Assembly: GCA_029259875.1 (NCBI GenBank)
Contig: JAJDEK010000068.1
Span: 1 to 17,194, forward strand
Direction: 5' to 3'
Source of the DNA: Planctomycetaceae bacterium
GTDB taxonomy: Bacteria > Planctomycetota > Planctomycetia > Planctomycetales > Planctomycetaceae
Length of the DNA stretch: 17,194 nt
This document shows, piece by piece, positions 1-7,267 of the stretch. The notes under the pieces are model-generated. The model had not been told where the DNA came from. It saw only the letters and a program-made list of their open reading frames with translations, and did no database searches. Positions within the stretch are counted from its first letter, which is position 1. Each line of letters starts with the position of its first letter. Position numbers and translations under genes: made by a program.

Positions 1-792
1 TAATGTGTAATTCGACATCGCATCCATAAACTCAGCAACACCGACACCAGTTTTGGCACTCATGAATAACACGGGAATCAAAGTTCCAGCGGCCATAGCT
101 TTGGGGATATTGGTCGACAACTCCTGAGCGCTAAGCTCTTCGCCATCAAAGAAACGTTCCAACAACGCTTCATTCGATTCCACGATTGCTTCAATCAATG
201 TCTGACGAGTTCCCTCTGGTTCTCCTAACACACCGTCTTCCGGTGCATTCGAATTTTTCACGAGATCATGGACGGCACTAAAATCGGCTCCCAGTCCAAC
301 CGGCAGGTTAATTGGTATGCAGTGAGCGCCAAATGTTTCTCGAATAGAAGAGAGCAAAGAGTCATAGTCAATATTATCTGCATCACATTTATTGAGCACG
401 ATCATACGTGCAATGCCGGCATCCTGGGACATTTTGGAAACCCGTAAAGCATTGATTTCAACCCCATGGCCAGCGTTTAGTAAAATTAAAGCGGTCTCGA
501 CAGCACGTAGGGCACCAGAAACTTGCCCAATAAAATCAGGATAACCGGGTGTATCAATGAGGTTAATATGGTGGCCACCATAGTCGAAATGAATCAGCGT
601 CGAAGCGATGGAAATCCGATGGTCAATTTCTTCCTCATCGGTATCCAACTGACTGGTGCCATCATCTACAGAACCCAATCGTGCAGAGGCCCCAGATTCA
701 AAAAGTAAAAGGTCGGCTACAGTTGTTTTACCAACAGCCCCGTGGCCGACCAATGCCACATTCCTTAAGTCGTCAACCTTGTATTCATTCAT
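1..792 (-). CDS. EF-G-like translational GTPase, N-terminal part (cut by window edge)
   Basis: The first 264 residues of a translation-factor GTPase; the rest lies beyond position 1. The G domain is readable: P-loop GHGAVGKT at residues 16-23, DTPGYPDF at 80-87 (G3) and NKCD at 134-137 (G4). After G3 comes the EF-G-like stretch GALRAVETALILLNAGHGVE. The protein differs from canonical EF-G: the P-loop lacks the AHVDAGKT form, the switch I RGIT motif reads HRIS (58-61), and the catalytic His after DTPG is Tyr84. These differences match the EF-G-like (FusA2/EF-G2) subfamily as I remember it, rather than the housekeeping fusA product. The ATG start follows AGGA with 7 bases between, and the protein opens directly into the G domain (DDLRNVALVGHG). 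Role in translation is inferred; some members of this subfamily are reported to bind GTP without ribosome-stimulated hydrolysis. Family call is firm; exact function is not. Confidence 0.9.
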   Translation of the reverse strand, partial: MNEYKVDDLRNVALVGHGAVGKTTVADLLLFESGASARLGSVDDGTSQLDTDEEEIDHRISIASTLIHFDYGGHHINLIDTPGYPDFIGQVSGALRAVETALILLNAGHGVEINALRVSKMSQDAGIARMIVLNKCDADNIDYDSLLSSIRETFGAHCIPINLPVGLGADFSAVHDLVKNSNAPEDGVLGEPEGTRQTLIEAIVESNEALLERFFDGEELSAQELSTNIPKAMAAGTLIPVLFMSAKTGVGVAEFMDAMSNYTL

Positions 793-888
793 CGCTCGTC
801 CTGCCTTTTCAAAAAAATGGCGGGGCGTATTGTCTCCGTTCCGTTAAAGGCAACACGCTTAGCCAGGAAATGATGCGAACGTGTGCCG

Positions 889-907
889 GGGAAAAAGAAC
901 TTTTCCC
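889..907. repeat. Perfect 7-bp inverted repeat, hairpin-forming
   Basis: GGGAAAA at 889-895 and TTTTCCC at 901-907 flank a 5-base loop. It lies about 100 bases upstream of the EF-G-like start codon. No U-run follows in either direction, so it is not a classical intrinsic terminator. Confidence 0.5.
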
Positions 908-940
908 TGACATATCCTTAAACCAGCTTCCGTTAAGAAA

Positions 941-951
941 ACTGGACCAGT
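941..951. repeat. Palindrome ACTGG-A-CCAGT
   Basis: A perfect 5-bp dyad around a single central base. The one-base centre is too tight for an RNA hairpin at full length, so if functional it is more likely a protein site on DNA. CCAG also occurs at 922-925 and could pair with the CTGG inside this palindrome, giving an alternative fold. Confidence 0.35.
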
Positions 952-970
952 CTTGCGATAAATTCTCATT

Positions 971-985
971 TGTGTGCTCCACACA
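971..985. repeat. Hairpin TGTGTG-CTC-CACACA
   Basis: A perfect 6-bp stem with a 3-base loop, eight bases from the larger inverted repeat at 994-1024. On the plus strand it is followed by an AT-rich stretch, but no gene ends on that strand nearby. Confidence 0.4.
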
Positions 986-993
986 CTTTAATT

Positions 994-1024
994 TTATCCT
1001 ATTGTTCATCTAACAAAAGGATAA
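994..1024. repeat. Long inverted repeat, 12 of 13 positions paired, 5-base loop
   Basis: The left arm at 994-1006 (TTATCCTATTGTT) pairs with the right arm at 1012-1024 (AACAAAAGGATAA) with one mismatch around the loop CATCT. This is the strongest stem-loop I found in the window. It lies about 165 bases past the stop codon of the membrane-protein gene and about 200 bases before the EF-G-like start, both on the minus strand. Neither side has a T-run, so it could be a factor-binding dyad, an RNA-processing or stability stem, or a non-canonical terminator. Confidence 0.55.
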
Positions 1025-1187
1025 CTTTCGGGTTTCTAAAAGGCGAAAGGATTTTCTGAAAAATAGACTTGCATTCAGAAATAGAGGAGCATGCCTTAAA
1101 ATAGGCAGAAGAAAGAAGCCTGCAAACAACAAGCGAATTTTCGCAAGACAAGCAAGTGACGTGGTTTAAATACAAAACCAAGCGAAT

Positions 1188-2549
1188 TTAGAATGGAACT
1201 GGTAACAAAAATAAGTGGTGCTCAAGAAGGACTCCACTTCCATGGACTCCAATGAATTGTGTAAAGAACACAATAAATACATATACTGCCAAAAGCGGTA
1301 GTATGATGGTACGACTCAACCAACGCCAACCAAACCAGGCATTTTTTGTCCGAGAAGAAGCACGATAATACACCCAGCCTAATAGAAGTTTTGTGGGATA
1401 GATGGTCGCCACAAAGATCAGAGTAATTCCCCAAACAGCATCACGGGGTAATGCAGCTACTTTAAATAGATAGAGCGGCAAAGACAAAACAAAGATCACG
1501 ATAATCGCCAGCATCCATGCTATCGGAGTCCGTTTAAATTTGTTTCTGATCGTACGCAATTCAAACATCGCGGAGAACCGATTCTCAGCAACAAAATGAG
1601 CCTGCAGCAAAGGTAACCAACCAAGTATAACTACAAGACTGGCTCCCCCCAACAGTGTAACTAAAACGGAAAACCCTTTGTTACTTTCCGGAGAACTGGT
1701 AGCAGCCAACATCAATGAAGGTATGACCAACCATATAAACGCACCTAAGAAACCTCGTAAGCCCAAAGAAAAATTCTCACCAAGTTTTAAAGAGGCAACA
1801 AATGAACTGACATTAAGTGCTGCCCTCTCAAAGTATTCACCTGAACGAATCTGCTTGAACAACCAAATCCCATTTTTGAGAGGACGAATGAAACAGGAAA
1901 AAGTTCCCCCTCGTGCTAACGCCAGACAGAGATGAATTGAAATCAGAATCGATGCCAACAAGGTAAGTGCGTGAAACGTCTGGTCAGACGGCCCACCCGG
2001 TTCAATCAGTCTAGCATCGGCAGCAGCTCCTGCCAGTAAAAACAATGGTATTAACCACAGTGTCACACCAATAACAATGGTTCCCATACGAGGAGCGATG
2101 TCTAACAGAGGAAACGCCAGACGGATCTTCCCCGTTCGCGCAACGCGTCCTTCTACATCCAACAGATACCCTAAAGCGATAAAGTTGACTAAGGGGACAG
2201 CAGCAATCAGTGCTAGAAAAACAACCAGACAAAAAATGCCAAACGTCATGCGCATCATCCAGAAGGCAGCTTTAATTGGATGACGAAATAGATGGGGAAA
2301 AGGAGGAATGTTTCCTACAACTTCATCAGGATAAAACTGATCAACCTCAATGGTCTCAGCCTCAGTTTCAACCTCTTCTGAAATAAAATCCTCTACTTCA
2401 AAAGCAGTCACCAACTTGCCCGTTTGTGAATCCTCATAATCGTTATCTTGCGCGGTATTTTCGTTCACAAGATGCTCCGTCTGGTTCTTAGAAATTCGTG
2501 ACGTTGATTTTATATTTAAGGTTTTCCCAGAATCGGCATGATTTTTCAA
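1188..2549 (-). CDS. Polytopic membrane protein of unknown function, TTG start
   Basis: A 453-residue protein I cannot assign to a named family. Residues 1-80 are hydrophilic and acidic (many Glu and Asp at 38-76), probably a disordered cytoplasmic tail. The rest has about eight hydrophobic spans, near residues 102-126, 155-176, 192-212, 265-284, 293-318, 343-363, 371-393 and 412-433, with no signal peptide. The segment before the first span (IPPFPHLFRHPIKAAFW) and the loop GYLLDVEGRVARTGKIR look like conserved family motifs. The start is TTG at 2549-2547: no ATG or GTG lies in frame between it and the upstream stop, and AGGTGA sits four bases before it. The gene is divergent from the DUF1549 gene and shares its upstream region. 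I see no catalytic or transport signature. The protein being real is well supported by its length and hydrophobic pattern. Confidence 0.82.
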   Translation of the reverse strand: MKNHADSGKTLNIKSTSRISKNQTEHLVNENTAQDNDYEDSQTGKLVTAFEVEDFISEEVETEAETIEVDQFYPDEVVGNIPPFPHLFRHPIKAAFWMMRMTFGIFCLVVFLALIAAVPLVNFIALGYLLDVEGRVARTGKIRLAFPLLDIAPRMGTIVIGVTLWLIPLFLLAGAAADARLIEPGGPSDQTFHALTLLASILISIHLCLALARGGTFSCFIRPLKNGIWLFKQIRSGEYFERAALNVSSFVASLKLGENFSLGLRGFLGAFIWLVIPSLMLAATSSPESNKGFSVLVTLLGGASLVVILGWLPLLQAHFVAENRFSAMFELRTIRNKFKRTPIAWMLAIIVIFVLSLPLYLFKVAALPRDAVWGITLIFVATIYPTKLLLGWVYYRASSRTKNAWFGWRWLSRTIILPLLAVYVFIVFFTQFIGVHGSGVLLEHHLFLLPVPF

Positions 2550-2553
2550 AGTG

Positions 2554-2559
2554 TCACCT
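2554..2559 (-). promoter_or_regulatory. Shine-Dalgarno AGGTGA that fixes a TTG start
   Basis: AGGTGA on the minus strand lies four bases before the TTG at 2549-2547. It supports TTG as the real initiation codon of the membrane-protein gene, since no other usual start codon is in frame upstream before the stop. Confidence 0.55.
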
Positions 2560-2663
2560 GTGTATAGGTAAGTCCAACTTATAACAGATATTATTTACTG
2601 TATCGAGAAGCAACTGGGCATTATTCCCTGCACCTCTCTTAATGGTACTCAGAAAAAAGTCCT

Positions 2664-2688
2664 AAGTTTCAATAATTGACTGAAACTT
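2664..2688. promoter_or_regulatory. Perfect 8-bp inverted repeat in the divergent control region
   Basis: AAGTTTCA at 2664-2671 and TGAAACTT at 2681-2688 are perfect inverted copies separated by nine bases. The dyad lies just upstream of an extended -10-like element at 2703-2711, where the -35 region would be, and between two divergent genes. That position suits an operator for a dimeric regulator. No regulator gene is present in the window, so this is inference from symmetry and position. Confidence 0.4.
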
Positions 2689-2702
2689 TCGAATTACCAA
2701 TC

Positions 2703-2711
2703 TGGTATGAT
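2703..2711 (+). promoter_or_regulatory. Candidate extended -10 promoter for the DUF1549/DUF1501 pair
   Basis: TGG-TATGAT matches an extended -10 element (TGn plus a hexamer with five of six consensus bases). The -35 position 17 bases upstream is poor (AAACTT), as is common for extended -10 promoters. Transcription would start near 2718, giving a leader of about 60 bases before the ATG at 2779. Confidence 0.35.
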
Positions 2712-2778
2712 TACATGAAAGCGTGATTGAATCCTTCAACCGCTGTTAAATCGTTCACATTTATCCAGAGATGATTTC

Positions 2779-4416
2779 ATGAAACCGAACATTCTCAAGT
2801 GGAAAGCTGTTTGCCTGCCGCTCTGTGTTGTCGGGCTAGTCATTTCTCTGGTGACTTGGGCTTCCAGTAGCCCCATTAATAACTCTCCTAAAGCGCCCAT
2901 GACCACAGAGGGTAGCGCCTTCGAAAATACTGTCAAACAGGTTGATCAGCTTTTTGAAGATCAATGGTCAGAAAACGACATTTCTGCATCGGAATTCTCG
3001 GATGACCTTAACCAATTAAGAAGACTTTCTCTTGCCTTGCATGGAACCGTTCCCTCATTAGAAGAAATCCGCGAGTTCGAACGAATGGAGGGAAACGATC
3101 GATTAGAACGCTGGACTCAAAAACTATTAGCCGACCGACGATTCGCCGATTACTTTTCTGAACGATTGGCCCGTGCCTTTGTTGGTACAGACCAAGGTCA
3201 ATTTATCATCTTCCGGCGTGATCGATTCAAAGCCTGGTTGAGTGAGCAGATTGAAGCTAATACACCGTATGATGAACTGGCAAGAACTCTGATTTCCGGG
3301 GAAGGTCTTTGGACCGGTGACCCCGAGACAAATTATATTACTGCCGCCTCCGCTGACGGAAATCTTGATCGCAATAAGTTAACTGGAAACACAGTACGTG
3401 CCTTTCTGGGACAACGTATCGATTGCGCACAATGCCATGATCATCCTTTCGACCATTGGAAACAATCCGACTTTGAAGGGCTTACCGCCTTTTATGGGCA
3501 AGTTGAAGTTGAACTATTCGGAGTCAGGCAGAACGAAGATTTAAAATATGAAGTAGAGGATAGAGAAACGTTGGAAAAACGCGTAGTTTCTCCTGAAGTC
3601 CCATTTCTTGGTGAATGTTTGCCTCAAGAGGGAACACTTCGCGAAAAACTGGCAGCCTGGGTAACGCACCCTCAAAACAGAAGGTTTGAACGCGCTTCAG
3701 CCAATCGTATTTGGGGACTCTTATTTGGAGTGCCCTATATTAACCCAGTTGACGATCTTCCAGCTCCGACAAACCTTTCGGAATCTTCTCCTGATGTGCT
3801 CGATATTCTGGGAAAAGATTTTCGTGAAAACGGATATGATATCAAACGTATGATTCAAATTATTGTCGCCTCTAAACCATTCCGTCTGTCATCCCAATCA
3901 GAAAACAGCGAGCCCGAACAAGTAGAACGTTTGACTGACTCTTGGGCTGCGTTTCCTCTAGTCCGGTTACGTCCCGAACAAATTATCGGTTCAATGCTTC
4001 AGGCTTCGTCGTTAAAGACGATCGATCAGAACTCCAATTTATTTATGCGAGGTCGCCGGTTCTTCTCAGAAATCAACTTTCTCAATGAATATGGCGATTT
4101 GGGAAGCGATGAGTTAAATGATTTCCCAGGCACCATTCCGCAGGCATTACTTAGAATGAATGGTGAATTTGCCCAAGATAACAGCACTGCATCCCTTCTG
4201 AACTCCGTAGGACGCATTGCGGGATTGGACATTTCAGATGAAAAACGAATCGAAACCTGTTTTTTAGTCTGTCTAACCCGTATTCCCACTTCCTCTGAAA
4301 AAGACTACTTTTTAAAACAGTATCAGGCCACTCAGAATCAAAACGAACGTGTTAAAGTGACGGAAGACCTCTTTTGGTCTTTATACAATTCACCTGAATT
4401 TTCCTGGAACCATTGA
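2779..4416 (+). CDS. DUF1549/DUF1553 domain protein, membrane-anchored or secreted
   Basis: A 545-residue planctomycete-type protein. Residues 11-30 form one hydrophobic segment (signal peptide or anchor) after a short basic start. The DUF1549 region spans about 75-245 and contains the hallmark CAQCHDHPFDHW (216-227), whose CxxCH resembles a c-type haem site. The DUF1553 region spans about 285-540, starting near LAAWVTHPQNRRFERASANRIW. Many relatives also carry an N-terminal cytochrome c-like domain and are 700-1100 residues long; this one lacks it. The stop is followed three bases later by the DUF1501 gene, so the two are surely co-transcribed, and this pairing recurs throughout planctomycetes. 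The biochemical role of the family is unknown, and I cannot tell whether the CxxCH binds haem. The ATG is chosen because it gives the leader; no strong Shine-Dalgarno precedes it. Confidence 0.92.
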   Translation: MKPNILKWKAVCLPLCVVGLVISLVTWASSSPINNSPKAPMTTEGSAFENTVKQVDQLFEDQWSENDISASEFSDDLNQLRRLSLALHGTVPSLEEIREFERMEGNDRLERWTQKLLADRRFADYFSERLARAFVGTDQGQFIIFRRDRFKAWLSEQIEANTPYDELARTLISGEGLWTGDPETNYITAASADGNLDRNKLTGNTVRAFLGQRIDCAQCHDHPFDHWKQSDFEGLTAFYGQVEVELFGVRQNEDLKYEVEDRETLEKRVVSPEVPFLGECLPQEGTLREKLAAWVTHPQNRRFERASANRIWGLLFGVPYINPVDDLPAPTNLSESSPDVLDILGKDFRENGYDIKRMIQIIVASKPFRLSSQSENSEPEQVERLTDSWAAFPLVRLRPEQIIGSMLQASSLKTIDQNSNLFMRGRRFFSEINFLNEYGDLGSDELNDFPGTIPQALLRMNGEFAQDNSTASLLNSVGRIAGLDISDEKRIETCFLVCLTRIPTSSEKDYFLKQYQATQNQNERVKVTEDLFWSLYNSPEFSWNH

Positions 4417-4419
4417 GCC

Positions 4420-5688
4420 ATGTTTGACCCCATCTCTCTATCAGGCAAAATGAATCGCCGCGACTTATGTAAAATCGCTGTTGGAAGCACACTTTCGTTT
4501 GCACTACCCGGCTTCGATTTAAAAGCAGCTGAGAAACGCGGACCAGAACGCCGGAAATCTGTCATCATACTTTGGATGGGAGGCGGTCCTAGCCAGTTAG
4601 AAACTTGGGACCCTCATCCTGGTACAGAAATTGGCGGTCCAGGAAAAGCAATTAAAACTGCTATGTCGGGACTGCAAATTTCCGATATGTATCCACTTCT
4701 TGCTGAACAACTCGAATCCATGTCAGTCATTCGCTCCATGGTATCGAAAGAAGGAGATCACGAGCGCGGTACAAAATACTTCAAAACAGGTTACCGCCCC
4801 GAACCGACTACAGTCTACCCTGCACTCGGTGCGATCATCACTCATCAGGCTCCCAATTCCAAACTAGAAATACCTCAGCATATTTCTTTAGGTAACACTG
4901 AATTCCCAGCGCGCGGCGGCTATCTCGGCGGACATCTGGATGCATTCCGTGTTCGTGATCCTGGGAAAAACATTGGTAACATGCGCGCCCGTGTTGAACC
5001 GCCTCGACAAAATCGGCGATTGGAAAATTTAAATATTGTTTCACAGGCGTTCCAAAAGGGGAGAGTGATCCAAACGCAAAAAACGTTGCACCAATCAACG
5101 ATAGATCGCGCTTTAACGATGATGAGTTCGGAACAACTTAATGCATTAGAAATTGACAAAGAGCCGGAGTCCGTTCGTAAAGCCTACGGAGATTCTCCCT
5201 TTGGTCGAGGTTGCCTGGTTGCACGCAGGCTGGTTGAACAGGGAGTCCATTCTATTGAAGTTAATCTCCGTGGCTGGGATAGCCATGCGAATAATTATAC
5301 GGGACACCAAACCCAGGCTGCGATGCTTGACCCTGGGTTTTCGAGCTTGTTAAAAGATCTGAAGTCCAGAGACCTCTTGGATTCCACCATTGTCCTGTGT
5401 ATTGGAGAATTCGGCAGAACTCCCAAAATCAATCCCCTGGACGGTCGAGACCATTGGCCTACTGGCTTTTCCTGTATCGTGGGAGGCGGAGGCATCAAGG
5501 GTAATGTGATCATTGGAGAAACTGACCCTACAGGAAAAGAGAAGAAACCAGCAGAACCAGTTCAAATTCAGGATTTGTATGCCACAATTCTACAGAAACT
5601 AAATATCGACCATACCAAAGAGTTAATCTCGCCCATTGGTCGTCCATTGGCACTCAGCGATGGAAATCCTATTAAAAAACTGATTTGA
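4420..5688 (+). CDS. DUF1501 domain protein with twin-arginine-like leader
   Basis: A 422-residue DUF1501 protein, of the alkaline phosphatase/sulfatase-like superfold. The N-terminus has MNRRDLCK (11-18) followed by a mild hydrophobic stretch (IAVGSTLSFALPGF, 19-32), which reads as a Tat signal, so export in folded form is likely. Family motifs follow: WMGGGPSQLETWDPHP (52-67), GDHERGT (112-118), GWDSH (285-289), GEFGRTP (329-335) and GRDHWP (342-347). Asp and His residues in the last three are the likely metal-site ligands by analogy with the superfamily; that is inference. The start follows the DUF1549 stop by three bases. An in-frame ATG at 4450 (residue 11) would give a leader starting right at the RR motif and is a fair alternative. 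The substrate of DUF1501 proteins is unknown; the partner is presumably the DUF1549/DUF1553 protein. Confidence 0.92.
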   Translation: MFDPISLSGKMNRRDLCKIAVGSTLSFALPGFDLKAAEKRGPERRKSVIILWMGGGPSQLETWDPHPGTEIGGPGKAIKTAMSGLQISDMYPLLAEQLESMSVIRSMVSKEGDHERGTKYFKTGYRPEPTTVYPALGAIITHQAPNSKLEIPQHISLGNTEFPARGGYLGGHLDAFRVRDPGKNIGNMRARVEPPRQNRRLENLNIVSQAFQKGRVIQTQKTLHQSTIDRALTMMSSEQLNALEIDKEPESVRKAYGDSPFGRGCLVARRLVEQGVHSIEVNLRGWDSHANNYTGHQTQAAMLDPGFSSLLKDLKSRDLLDSTIVLCIGEFGRTPKINPLDGRDHWPTGFSCIVGGGGIKGNVIIGETDPTGKEKKPAEPVQIQDLYATILQKLNIDHTKELISPIGRPLALSDGNPIKKLI

Positions 5689-5872
5689 ATCAGTTAAATC
5701 GACATTCCAACATTTTGTTCACTAAAAATAAATTCCACCAAAATTCGAAAAACACTTGCTTGGGAGAGTAATTCCCTCTAATTTTATGAAATAACGAAAC
5801 TAGTCCACGAGATCGTTGTTTCATTATTTAGCAACAAACCTCCCACCTTCGACTTTTCAATGGAATTTGAAC
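5689..5872. other. Intergenic region between DUF1501 and propeller genes
   Basis: 184 bases, AT-rich. The best structure is a weak stem GGGA (5762-5765) with TCCC (5773-5776) followed by TCTAATTTTAT, too short to call a terminator. I see no convincing promoter. A TTG at 5816 is in frame with the downstream gene but would prepend 19 polar residues before the signal peptide, so I do not use it. Confidence 0.4.
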
Positions 5873-7147
5873 ATGAGCCGCTTTCTCTCCTTAGTAATTC
5901 TGTTAATTGTTTCTTCAACTGGCAGTATTGCTGAGACTCAAGGAGCAGACTGGTCACAGTTTCGTGGCCCCTCCGGAAATGGCATTTCCCCTTCAACTGG
6001 TCTACCCACTGAGTGGAGCGCTGACAAAAATATTACCTGGAAAACAAAACTTCCCGGCCATGGTTCCTCCAGTCCGGTACTCTTCGGCAATCAGGTGTTC
6101 CTCACCGCATATTCCGGATATGGATTGAAAGTCGACGAAGAAAGTAACCCGAGTGAATTGCGATTACACGTGATTGCCGTCAATCGAAAGAACGGCGAAA
6201 TCATGTGGGATGAATCGGTTCCTCCCTTGAATCAGGTTCAGAAAATCACAAAACGGATCGTCGACCATGGCTATGCCAGCAGTACGCCTGCCTGTGATGA
6301 AACCGGAGTCTATGCTTTTTTTGGGACATCAGGCGTCGTCGCCTATGATCTGAAAGGTAAACTCAAATGGAGAGCTGACCTCGGTGATGGGACTGCTGGC
6401 TTTGGCTCTGCTTCTTCACCGATTCTCTACAAAGATTTTGTGATTGTGAATGCCAGCATTGAAAGTGACACTGTCTATGCTTTACATAAAAAAACGGGTG
6501 ATGTTGCCTGGAAAGCCGAAAATATTGTGAAGGCTTGGACCACTCCCTCGGTTGTGGATTTGCCAAATGGGAAGCAGGAATTAGTTGTTAATCAGAAAAG
6601 CCAGATTTTTGGTTTTGACCCCAATACCGGTGAAAAGCTGTGGACTTGCGAGGGAATTCAGGACTATGTCGTACCAGTTGTAGTTCAAAATGAGGGAATC
6701 CTCTACTGTCTGGGAGGCCGCAGTAATCGCAGTATTGCTGTTCGCCCCGGCGGTCGAGGTGATGTCACAAAAACGCACAAGCTCTGGGAAGTAAATGTCG
6801 GCGCCAATGTGACCTCTCCCGTTTACTACAATGGTCATCTCTACTGGGCCAGTGACCGTGGAATTGCATTTTGCTTGAATGCCAAAAATGGTGAAGTCAT
6901 CTATAAAAATCGCCTCCCCACCAAGGGACGGCTATATGCTTCCATTGTCTTGGCCGATGAGAAACTTTACATCACCACCCGTGATAATGGAGTTGTTGTT
7001 TTGAAAGCCGCTCCTGAATATCTTGAATTGGCTCGCAACGAAATCACGACCGATGAAAGCATGTTCAACGCTTCACCTGCCATCAGCGAAGGCAGTATTT
7101 ACCTACGAACCAATGGTTATCTCTATCGAATTGCAAATAATAATTAA
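5873..7147 (+). CDS. Secreted PQQ-like beta-propeller protein
   Basis: A 424-residue protein with a typical Sec signal peptide (MSRFLSLVILLIVSSTGSIA, likely cut after Ala20). The mature part opens with DWSQFRGPSGNG (26-37), a motif common at the start of planctomycete propeller proteins. It then carries repeated PQQ/BamB-type blade motifs: AVNRKNGEIMW (102-112), AYDLKGKLKW (157-166), ALHKKTGDVAW (203-213), GFDPNTGEKLW (247-257) and CLNAKNGEVIY (334-344). This predicts a seven- or eight-bladed propeller in the periplasm or cell envelope. I see no dehydrogenase catalytic motif, so it more likely binds a protein or ligand than oxidises an alcohol. The ATG at 5873 is chosen over the in-frame TTG at 5816 because it begins the signal peptide. 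It lies 184 bases after the DUF1501 gene and may be transcribed on its own. Binding partner unknown. Confidence 0.9.
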   Translation: MSRFLSLVILLIVSSTGSIAETQGADWSQFRGPSGNGISPSTGLPTEWSADKNITWKTKLPGHGSSSPVLFGNQVFLTAYSGYGLKVDEESNPSELRLHVIAVNRKNGEIMWDESVPPLNQVQKITKRIVDHGYASSTPACDETGVYAFFGTSGVVAYDLKGKLKWRADLGDGTAGFGSASSPILYKDFVIVNASIESDTVYALHKKTGDVAWKAENIVKAWTTPSVVDLPNGKQELVVNQKSQIFGFDPNTGEKLWTCEGIQDYVVPVVVQNEGILYCLGGRSNRSIAVRPGGRGDVTKTHKLWEVNVGANVTSPVYYNGHLYWASDRGIAFCLNAKNGEVIYKNRLPTKGRLYASIVLADEKLYITTRDNGVVVLKAAPEYLELARNEITTDESMFNASPAISEGSIYLRTNGYLYRIANNN

Positions 7148-7177
7148 GAGGCATCACAAGAGATTTCGATTAAACCA

Positions 7178-7200
7178 CTTACAACAATGTAAGACTTTTT
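7178..7200 (+). terminator. Weak candidate terminator after the propeller gene
   Basis: CTTACA (7178-7183) and TGTAAG (7188-7193) form a 6-bp stem with a four-base loop, followed by ACTTTTT, about 30 bases past the stop. The stem is AT-rich and the T-run short, so strength is doubtful. Confidence 0.3.
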
Positions 7201-7210
7201 GGTCAGGCCG

Positions 7211-7226
7211 TTGATACTGATATCAA
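7211..7226. repeat. Dyad TTGATA-CTGA-TATCAA upstream of tyrA
   Basis: A perfect 6-bp inverted repeat with a 4-base centre, about 40 bases before the tyrA start. It could be an operator or chance; no clear promoter elements sit around it. Confidence 0.25.
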
Positions 7227-7267
7227 GCCGCTGGAAATCCCAATTCAGGGCTTCTACAATACGAGGC

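Larger units (their letters stand above)
793..1187. other. 395-base intergenic region upstream of the EF-G-like gene
   Basis: This gap lies between two minus-strand genes, so it holds the 3' flank of the membrane-protein gene and the leader of the EF-G-like gene. I see no convincing gene: the short open frames (for example 809-1009 and 999-1181 minus, 681-1013 plus) have no ribosome binding site and no recognisable protein character. The stretch holds four inverted repeats between 889 and 1024, listed separately, and an 11-base direct repeat CAAGCGAATTT at 1130-1140 and 1179-1189, the second copy overlapping the stop codon of the membrane-protein gene. I could not place a convincing sigma-70 promoter. 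Confidence 0.6.

Noticed and set aside
809..1009. A 66-codon minus-strand frame whose ATG lies in the loop of the 994-1024 hairpin
   Set aside because: There is no Shine-Dalgarno, the start would be occluded by the stem flanks, and the composition is not protein-like. It ends just before the EF-G-like ribosome site, so leader-peptide control is conceivable but unsupported.
1130..1189. Direct repeat CAAGCGAATTT, 49 bases apart
   Set aside because: Only two short copies, one overlapping a stop codon, with no mobile-element or attachment-site context. Treated as chance.
2676..2711. TTGACT at 2676-2681 as a -35 box for TATGAT at 2706-2711
   Set aside because: The spacer would be 24 bases, far outside the usual 16-18, so only the extended -10 is kept.
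5816..5872. N-terminal extension of the propeller protein from a TTG at 5816
   Set aside because: The extra 19 residues come before a clean Sec signal peptide that begins at the ATG at 5873, and there is no ribosome site for the TTG.
7199..7267. N-terminal extension of tyrA from a TTG at 7199
   Set aside because: The extra 23 residues do not resemble TyrA N-termini, and the Rossmann motif is at the normal distance from the ATG at 7268.
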